Positions 37,055 to 43,096 of a DNA stretch of 64,000 nt are shown in pieces. The notes beneath the pieces were generated by a model. The model saw only the letters and a program-made list of their open reading frames with translations. It did no database searches and was not told the origin of the DNA. The position numbers and the translations under genes were made by a program. Where the stretch lies: positions 1,488,001 to 1,552,000 of the forward strand of contig OZ242304.1 of the NCBI GenBank assembly GCA_965207915.1. The letters run 5' to 3'. Numbering within the stretch: position 1 is the first letter of the stretch; every line of letters starts with the position of its first letter. The stretch is from VXNJ01 sp009840625. Its GTDB lineage: Bacteria > Chloroflexota > UBA11872 > VXNJ01.

Positions 37055-39237
37055 GACGAATCTCCATTCGATCCGTCGGCAACCAGGGGCAGGTCGAACT
37101 CGAACGTCGCGCCGCCTAATTCGCCTGGAACCAATGTCCGCATCTTGCCACCGCGGTCCTCCACCATTTCGGATGCGACTACAAGGCCCATTCCGATGCC
37201 GGAAGGTTTACGAGTCCACCCCGGGCGAAAAATCAGGTCGCGATCCAATGGGTCGATACCAGGACCCGTATCGTCAATCGACACGGTGACACGGCCCCGA
37301 AAGAGCCCTCGCGTTATCCGAAATCGGAGGCGGCGTTCGCATTCGCGTCGCCCCATCCAATAAAGCGAATTCGTGATCAGATTGATGATCACCGCATCAA
37401 GTTCTCCTGGGTCGATCCGGACCGCCGTCCGAGACCGGCTATTCGCTTCAATTGCGATTCCGAGAGAGTCGATTTCCGGCGCCAGCATCTCGCAACATCT
37501 CCAGATCGCTTCTTCAAGAATCGAATTCCTCCGGCCCAATCGATACCCTCGGCGCGCCAACGGAGCAAATCTATCGGCCAGCGAATTCAGGGAGGCCGCC
37601 GAGTCCATGGCCAGCTTCACCGCCCGGCCGAAGGCGCGATCTCCAGAGGCGCTTGCGGCAGCGTCGGCTTTCCTCAGACCTCTCCCGATTACGGTTACCC
37701 GATTACGAATTTCGTGAATTACGACTTGCGCGATCGTGCCTACTACTGCTAACCGGTTGTAGTATCCGAATCGCCCTTCGATGTCCGTCCGCGCCCGATC
37801 CAGCTCAAGCGCAAACGTGCGAGTCACCGGAATGGCGTCTTCCACGTTCGCCCCTTCTTCATGGAGCGCCTCCAGTTGCGAAATCAGTGGTTCCGCGGTC
37901 ACGTTCGCGAACAAGTCCTTGGCGGACTCCCGGTTCAAACTCTCGTCCCTGTCGGAATCGCGTTCATTCTCAAGAATCTCCATCACGCGCAACAGAATCG
38001 CCCGGAAATCTTCGAAAGCGGCATTGTCGACCAAGCGCTCCCTGTCGCTGGTATCGACAACATTCGGATTGCCGGCCTTAGTAATGCGCACGTTGCCCAG
38101 GATTTGACTTGTGCTGAGTCGCCCCCCGACTCTGCTAACGCGCCGGAGATCGAGTCCGAGCCAATCGCGTGCCCGCTCCGATTTAGGCAACACCAATACC
38201 TCGTCTCGGTACACGGAAATGCCCCTATGCTCTCTGATCAGACCCCGGATTCGATTGCGGGTTTCCTCGTAGTGCTCAGCAATGTCTCGCGTATCTTCCA
38301 GCGACAAGTCCCAGGCCCTAATCTCAAACTCGAATGGGCCGCAATTGGGTTCAGACCCGTCGACTCTTGAGAACTTCTCATTCCTCGCATCATCCCGGCC
38401 GTCAATTCCCCCAATTGGTCTGTATCGATAGTTCCAGCGGATCGTGCCGTCCTCGTCGACGTTGCCCGCAATGTAGTACTTGGGATCCGCCAGGAACTCC
38501 GGAAGTTGGATTCGGCGTATATCCGATTCTCCGTCGTGCCCTGAAGCCTCCATTCGGATCTCAAAGTCCTCGACTCCGAACGGGGACAGGAGCCGAGCGA
38601 GGTTCGCCCTCAGGTCGTCGGTCTTATCGTCATCCCAGTCGCTGCGCAAAGAGCCGACCCGTATCGACGTACCGGATTCTCCGGCGAAGGCGTTTTCGGC
38701 CAGTTCGGACACTGCGATCCCTGCGTCGCTCACGTCCGTGAATCCAAACAATCCGTTCCACTGCAAGGAGAATTCGAGAATGGGGCCGCCGGCCTTCTTG
38801 GTCCGCACTCGCAGCTCGTCGCCAAGGCGGGCTGCCGCAAGTCTTCCGAGACCCTTTTCTCCGGTCACCATTCGGGACCGGCGGCCAGATTTCGCCACCG
38901 GTCTTTCGGCCCTGGTCGGGGTTGCGACTACGCACCATGCGTCGCGAATCGAGTTGAGGTCCATGCCGTGACCGTTATCGTCAACTTCGATGTACGCCTC
39001 GGCGGAATTGTCCGAATCGTCAGGCGGTCGGATGCGCACGACTACTCGCGTGGCCAAGGCGTCGTACGAGTTCTTGACCAATTCCATGACGGCTACCGCA
39101 TCGTTCGTTACCAGGTCCCGGCCCAACGCGGCCAGGGCCCGTGCATGAACCCGGAATTGAACGTCGGAAACTGGATTGGATTCGGCTTGTTCGTTCCGCG
39201 ATTCAGCTTGGCCGTCCGACGAATCAGTCACGGGCAC
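37051..39237 (-). CDS. histidine kinase with two GHKL ATPase domains
   Basis: A 728-residue protein with tandem GHKL folds. The N-terminal one resembles HSP90/MORC ATPases: ELVKNSYDA (N box), VDDNGHGMD (G1) and GEKGLGRLAAARLGD (G2). The C-terminal half is a histidine kinase: VIHEIRNRVTVIG (H box with phosphoacceptor His), NLITNSLYWM (N box), SIDDTGPGID (G1) and PSGIGMGLVVASEM (G2). No membrane segment or signal peptide is seen, so it is cytosolic. It shares a 4-nt overlap with the receiver gene. MORC/paraMORC GHKL ATPases are known partners of restriction systems; joining one to a kinase core is notable. Confidence 0.85.
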   Translation of the reverse strand: MPVTDSSDGQAESRNEQAESNPVSDVQFRVHARALAALGRDLVTNDAVAVMELVKNSYDALATRVVVRIRPPDDSDNSAEAYIEVDDNGHGMDLNSIRDAWCVVATPTRAERPVAKSGRRSRMVTGEKGLGRLAAARLGDELRVRTKKAGGPILEFSLQWNGLFGFTDVSDAGIAVSELAENAFAGESGTSIRVGSLRSDWDDDKTDDLRANLARLLSPFGVEDFEIRMEASGHDGESDIRRIQLPEFLADPKYYIAGNVDEDGTIRWNYRYRPIGGIDGRDDARNEKFSRVDGSEPNCGPFEFEIRAWDLSLEDTRDIAEHYEETRNRIRGLIREHRGISVYRDEVLVLPKSERARDWLGLDLRRVSRVGGRLSTSQILGNVRITKAGNPNVVDTSDRERLVDNAAFEDFRAILLRVMEILENERDSDRDESLNRESAKDLFANVTAEPLISQLEALHEEGANVEDAIPVTRTFALELDRARTDIEGRFGYYNRLAVVGTIAQVVIHEIRNRVTVIGRGLRKADAAASASGDRAFGRAVKLAMDSAASLNSLADRFAPLARRGYRLGRRNSILEEAIWRCCEMLAPEIDSLGIAIEANSRSRTAVRIDPGELDAVIINLITNSLYWMGRRECERRLRFRITRGLFRGRVTVSIDDTGPGIDPLDRDLIFRPGWTRKPSGIGMGLVVASEMVEDRGGKMRTLVPGELGGATFEFDLPLVADGSNGDSS

Positions 39238-39797
39238 CTCGCGTGGTGGTGATCTGGTGAGCTACCGCCATATGCGTTGGCGGGCGAATGCAATTTTGCT
39301 CGATCGGCCAAATGGGTAGATTCGGCTGCTGATTCATGTTCGCCGAGTAGCGCTTCACGGCCTAGTGAGGGCACGCCAATTCGTTCACCCCCGCAGACCC
39401 CGACTGGCAATTCCCAGTTGCTGCAATCACTCGCATACGCGTTGGCTGTAGCCGGCGAGAGGAACTACAGTGGGCCGCGATCCGGCCCGAGCTATCCGCA
39501 GGACTCGAATAATTTTGCCGCGGCCGTCACGCAGGGGCCGGGCCGGAATAGACGGGGCGAACGTCGATCCGCGAGTTACGAGACGAATCCAGCCGATCAA
39601 CGGACGATCTGGCCCCGATGGCAGTTGGGATTCGAATGTCGCGTCAATCGGTCGGAAGGTTACGTGGATCGCCTTCGTGCCGCGTGGATTCTTCCCTAAT
39701 CGCGGCTATTGAACGCGATCGCAGTGGCCAACCAATTGGAAGCCGATCGATTACATTGATTTTAAGTACATTAGTGGCCATATCACCCTACTGCTTC
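39238..39797. other. intergenic region of the island between the kinase and transposase operons
   Basis: About 560 nt between divergently transcribed operons. Short overlapping open frames occur on the plus strand but none has a recognisable family or a ribosome-binding site. It probably contains the kinase-operon promoter. Confidence 0.4.
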
Positions 39798-39826
39798 TTG
39801 ACCGATTTGCGTATCGCCACTATAAT
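39798..39826 (+). promoter_or_regulatory. sigma-70 type promoter of the transposase operon
   Basis: TTGACC at 39798-39803 and a perfect TATAAT at 39821-39826 separated by 17 nt, about 30 nt before the transposase ATG at 39856. The -10 is overlapped by CGCCACTAT (39815-39823), a 9-mer that also occurs, in reverse complement, within the left terminal inverted repeat (28597-28605). Confidence 0.7.
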
Positions 39827-39855
39827 GTCTTAATCAATCAACGATTTAGAGACCA

Positions 39856-40794
39856 ATGGCTCGTAACGCTCCGGGCAAGCATTACCGCGACGGCATCACC
39901 CTGATCGAACTAGTCCGCCGATTCCCAAACGACGCGGCGGCGGAAGAATGGTTTGCAGGGCTTCGTTGGCCGGACGGCCCGAGATGCCCGGGTTGCGAAG
40001 GCGATAATGTCCAATCTGGTTGCGCGCACAAGACGATGCCGTATCGATGTAGGGGTTGCGGCAGGAAGTTCTCCGTACGGACCGGCACCGTCATGCAGGC
40101 GTCGAACCTGGGTTATCAGACTTGGGCGATGGCAATCTATCTGCTCAACACCGGTCTCAAGGGCACTTCCAGCATGAAGCTCCACCGCGATCTGGGCATC
40201 ACCCAGAAGTCGGCGTGGCACCTTGCTCACCGCATTCGCGAATCGTGGGCTGATCGCCAAGAATCAAGGTTCGCCGGGCCGGTGGAAGCCGATGAAACAT
40301 ATATCGGAGGCAGGGAGCGCAACAAGCACGCATCCCGCCGATTGAACGCAGGACGCGGCACTGTTGGCAAGACCGCAGTTGCTGGAGTCAGGGACCGCGC
40401 TAGCGGCCGGATCTCCGCCGCCGTTGTACCGGCGACCGACGGAGCCACGTTGGTTCCCTTCGTTGCGGGGCGCACCGCACCGGACGCGCAGATTTTCACC
40501 GACGATCACGGAGCTTATCGCAATCTACCCCGTCCGCACCGAATCGTGCGGCACGGAGTAGGCCAGTATGTAGACGGTCAAGCCCACACAAACGGTTTGG
40601 AGTCGTTCTGGAGCTTACTGAAGCGTGGCTACCACGGGACTTTCCATCACGTTAGCGAAAAGCACCTTGACCGTTACGTCGACGAGTTCTCCGGGCGGCA
40701 CAATTCCCGCCGACTGGATACTCTCGCGCAGATGGAGAGAACAGCACGCGGGCTCGTAGGGAGAAGATTGCCCTACCGGGAGTTAGTCCGTTGA
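39856..40794 (+). CDS. IS1595-family (ISXO2-like) transposase
   Basis: A 312-residue transposase. The N-terminal zinc ribbon is RCPGCEGDNVQSGC ... YRCRGCGRKFSVRTGT, followed by a helical recognition domain and the DDE-like catalytic core: VEADETYIGGRE (first Asp), IFTDDHGAY (second Asp) and HTNGLESFWSLLKRG (Asn/Glu region), as in IS1595 members. It is the only transposase inside the 28582-43096 element and agrees with its 8-bp duplication and GGGGC-type ends. The stop TGA overlaps the TTG of the next methyltransferase gene, so the transposase and a modification enzyme are translationally coupled. Confidence 0.93.
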   Translation: MARNAPGKHYRDGITLIELVRRFPNDAAAEEWFAGLRWPDGPRCPGCEGDNVQSGCAHKTMPYRCRGCGRKFSVRTGTVMQASNLGYQTWAMAIYLLNTGLKGTSSMKLHRDLGITQKSAWHLAHRIRESWADRQESRFAGPVEADETYIGGRERNKHASRRLNAGRGTVGKTAVAGVRDRASGRISAAVVPATDGATLVPFVAGRTAPDAQIFTDDHGAYRNLPRPHRIVRHGVGQYVDGQAHTNGLESFWSLLKRGYHGTFHHVSEKHLDRYVDEFSGRHNSRRLDTLAQMERTARGLVGRRLPYRELVR

Positions 40795-41726
40795 AATTGA
40801 CCCTCCCGGAGGGCCTTCCCGAGCTCGACGACCCGCGTCGGGACCTGCCGAAAATCGCAAAAGATGAATCCGCCATTCAGCTCATCAACCGCGCTGTCGC
40901 TGAAATTTCGACCACGCAGTGCGCATATCTGGGAGATTCGACAGATGTCGATGGCTGGCGTACGAAGGTTGGCGAAGTCAATCTTGTCGTAACGTCGCCG
41001 CCGTACTGGAACCTGAAGGAATATCCGAGGCGCGAGGGGCAACTCGGCTGGACTGATGGCTATGATGACTTTCTCGCCAAGCTGCGCCCGACATGGGAAG
41101 CCTGCTACGATGCGCTGGTGCCCGGTGGGCGGCTTGTAATCGTCGTCGGGGACGTGTGCCTGTCCCGGCGGCAAAACCACGGTCGCCACACTGTCGTGCC
41201 GCTGCACGCGTCCATCCAAGAGCAGTGCCGCGATATCGGCTTCGACAACCTTGCGCCCATCATCTGGCACAAGATCGCAAATGCGCAGCACGAGGCCAAC
41301 GGCAACGGGCACGGGTTTCTGGGCAAGCCTTACGAGCCTAATGCGGTGCTCAAGAACGACATCGAGTACATCCTTATGCAGCGCAAACCCGGAGGCTACC
41401 GGTCAGCATCCCTTCCAACCAGGGTGCTCAGCGTCATTCCTAAAGAACAACACCACGCGTGGTTCCAGCAAGTTTGGTACGGCGTCCGTGGGGCGTCCAC
41501 GCGCAAGCATCCGGCCCCGTTCCCTTTGGAATTGGCCGAGCGGTTGATTCGAATGTTCAGCTTCGTGGGGGACGTGGTGCTGGACCCGTTCATGGGAACG
41601 GGGACAACCCTCGTCGCGGCGGCGCAAGCGGGAAGGAACGGAATCGGTATAGAGATCGAGCCCTCGTACGTCGAAATATCCCGGCAGCGATTGGCGGAAT
41701 TGCCCACAGTCAAGATCCGACCTTGA
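40791..41726 (+). CDS. beta-class amino-methyltransferase (N4-cytosine or N6-adenine)
   Basis: A 311-residue DNA methyltransferase with permuted motifs. Catalytic motif IV, TSPPYWNLKEY, comes first (SPPY favours N4-cytosine), and the AdoMet-binding motif I region DPFMGTGTTLVAAAQAG lies near the C-terminus with GIGIEIEPSYVEIS (motif II). The start is a TTG in a 4-nt TTGA overlap with the transposase stop. Its own stop sits in another TTGA overlap with the next gene. This suggests a restriction-modification module expressed from the transposase promoter. Confidence 0.92.
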   Translation: MKLTLPEGLPELDDPRRDLPKIAKDESAIQLINRAVAEISTTQCAYLGDSTDVDGWRTKVGEVNLVVTSPPYWNLKEYPRREGQLGWTDGYDDFLAKLRPTWEACYDALVPGGRLVIVVGDVCLSRRQNHGRHTVVPLHASIQEQCRDIGFDNLAPIIWHKIANAQHEANGNGHGFLGKPYEPNAVLKNDIEYILMQRKPGGYRSASLPTRVLSVIPKEQHHAWFQQVWYGVRGASTRKHPAPFPLELAERLIRMFSFVGDVVLDPFMGTGTTLVAAAQAGRNGIGIEIEPSYVEISRQRLAELPTVKIRP

Positions 41727-42334
41727 TTTCCGTGCACGATGCGATTGCGGATTTGCACCGCATCGTGTACGTCGAACGCAAGGTTCAATCTCCCGCACGA
41801 TTGAGTTTGCTGGCCGAGTTCTGCGTTCAGCAGCTCGAGGTGCGCGGCATTCGTGGAGCAATTCGAGAGCGCAAGATTCCGGGGGTCGGGCGCGCCAAGC
41901 AGTGGGACGTGGCGTGGGAGTACGACGGCAAGATCAGGCTGGCGATCTCGTTAAAGTCCCTGTTAAGCAATCTCGCCGGAACGACCCCCAACCGCATAGA
42001 CGACCTCATGGGGGAAGTAGCAAACGTCCAGTTGCACTCCCCGGAGGTAGTGCTTGGCTACGTTATGGTCATCAATCGGCGATTGGACGATCAAAAAGGA
42101 CGTTGGACAAACTGGTTCAGGTCCTGCCTTGAAGAGCTTTCCGGCCGCGATGCGCCCGCGTGGGCACCTGGCACGATTGAAGCCCATGTGTTAGTTGAAG
42201 CGGCATTCGAGCCGGACCCGTTTGTAATGTCCGGGGCCGAAGATTTTGACGAATTCTTCGATACGCTCGTGACCCGAGTCAAAGAACGGAATCCGGGCTA
42301 CGAAACCCGACTGGAGCCACCCACCCATGCCTAA
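41723..42334 (+). CDS. putative restriction endonuclease partner of the beta-class methyltransferase
   Basis: About 203 residues from the TTG at 41723 (TTGA overlap). There is no confident family match. A possible PD-(D/E)XK-like core is visible: Asp in KQWDVAWEYDG and a following strand LAISLKSLL with Lys. The N-terminal half has the helical stretch LSLLAEFCVQQLEVRGI. Size, position after a methyltransferase and overlap support a type II endonuclease. A frame reaching back to 41459 is within the methyltransferase and is not used. It ends with an 8-nt overlap into the AT-hook gene. Confidence 0.6.
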   Translation: MISVHDAIADLHRIVYVERKVQSPARLSLLAEFCVQQLEVRGIRGAIRERKIPGVGRAKQWDVAWEYDGKIRLAISLKSLLSNLAGTTPNRIDDLMGEVANVQLHSPEVVLGYVMVINRRLDDQKGRWTNWFRSCLEELSGRDAPAWAPGTIEAHVLVEAAFEPDPFVMSGAEDFDEFFDTLVTRVKERNPGYETRLEPPTHA

Positions 42335-42503
42335 CTCGAAACGCAAGCGGGGCCGTCCTGCAAAACCATTGCCCGAGCCGATACCCGACACACCGGACAA
42401 CATCGCCGCGGCGGTTCTGAATTCCTCACCGAAACGCCGCAAAGATTGGAATTACCTGAAGGAAACCAAGAATCCTTGTGAAGCTGGATCGCAGGAGGAG
42501 TGA
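42327..42503 (+). CDS. 58-residue basic protein with AT-hook-like motif
   Basis: A small gene that starts inside the end of the preceding gene (8-nt overlap). The protein begins MPNSKRKRGRPAKPLPEPIP; KRGRPAKP matches the core of an AT-hook minor-groove-binding motif. The rest is short and ends KNPCEAGSQEE. It completes a four-gene chain of transposase, methyltransferase, endonuclease-like protein and AT-hook. It may assist or control the restriction module; this is inference. Short length keeps confidence moderate, but the overlap and composition argue that it is translated. Confidence 0.6.
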   Translation: MPNSKRKRGRPAKPLPEPIPDTPDNIAAAVLNSSPKRRKDWNYLKETKNPCEAGSQEE

Positions 42504-42623
42504 CGAGTTCATTCACCAGCGATCAGAACGGCAATTGAGGTTCGATCCACACTGATTGAATCCTCAGCCTAGCTTGAGTCGGCCACCTTTTCGAGGGTTC
42601 TACATCAGCGCGGCAAGTTGCGA

Positions 42624-43017
42624 ATGAGTCGTGAATCATTCATCGCAGCCGGATTAGTTTTTTCTGTCGTAGCTTCCCATCATTTCTTCACTTTCCTGCT
42701 CGACTTGATCCAAGTAGTCGAGGAAGAGTCGATTCGCTGTGATTTGCGAACGAGACGGGTAGCACGAAACGCCTCGGCTACGTTGGCGATTGGATTCGCG
42801 ATCCAGTTACCTGATTATTTCTTTCCTATCCGATGATTGTTGGAAATTGGCCGTGCGGACATCTGTATTGCTGCTGGCTATTGTCGGCGCAGCGGTCGTG
42901 TATCGGTTCGCAATGTGCCTTAATCACCGGCTACACAAATGGGTATTGGGAGCGATCGGGTTGATTCTTTTGATACCCGGGTTGATTGCGCAAGTCACCG
43001 CGCAATTCTGGTTGTGA
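42624..43017 (+). CDS. small membrane protein, apparently split by a frameshift
   Basis: Two hydrophobic frames lie head to tail. The first (ATG 42624 to TGA 42836, 70 residues) has segments FIAAGLVFSVVASHHFF and ATLAIGFAIQL. The second (possible starts near 42847-42853, to 43017) has VRTSVLLLAIVGAAVVYRF and VLGAIGLILLIPGLIAQV. Removing one C in ATCCGATGA near 42830 joins them as ...YFFPIDDCWKLAVRTSV..., a four-segment protein of about 130 residues. They could also be two separate small proteins. No family assigned. It is the last coding sequence before the right transposon end. Confidence 0.45.
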
Positions 43018-43071
43018 TTTCACTTCCGGCAATTGCCCACCGGACGCTTGTAGTTTCAGGCGGAATCGGGC

Positions 43072-43096
43072 GCCGCCACTACCATATATAAGCTCC
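43072..43096 (-). repeat. right terminal inverted repeat of the cargo transposon
   Basis: Reverse complement begins GGAGCTTATATATGGTAG and ends GTGGCGGC; 21 of 25 bases match the left repeat. It adds Gly-Ala-Tyr-Ile-Trp and a TAG stop to the truncated PKS half. Confidence 0.9.

Larger units (their letters stand above)
28582..43096. mobile_element. 14.5-kb IS1595-type cargo transposon (defence island) inserted in the PKS gene
   Basis: The element is bounded by imperfect 25-bp inverted repeats (21 of 25 matching) and an exact 8-bp direct repeat. It encodes one transposase, of the IS1595/ISXO2 type (39856-40794), and conflict genes: dioxygenase, HEPN/zinc-ribbon protein, Vsr, three DNA methyltransferases, a NotI-like endonuclease, an Mrr-type endonuclease, a second putative endonuclease, a tandem-GHKL histidine kinase and a receiver protein. 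Excision with one copy of TTCCAAAA restores the PKS frame exactly. Codon use and base composition look less GC-biased than the flanks, by inspection. Passenger genes are known in the IS1595 family, but a cargo of this size and content would be unusual. Confidence 0.9.

Noticed and set aside
39277..39699. Open frame of 140 codons upstream of the transposase
   Set aside because: No recognisable domain, no ribosome-binding site, and composition consistent with chance in GC-rich DNA.
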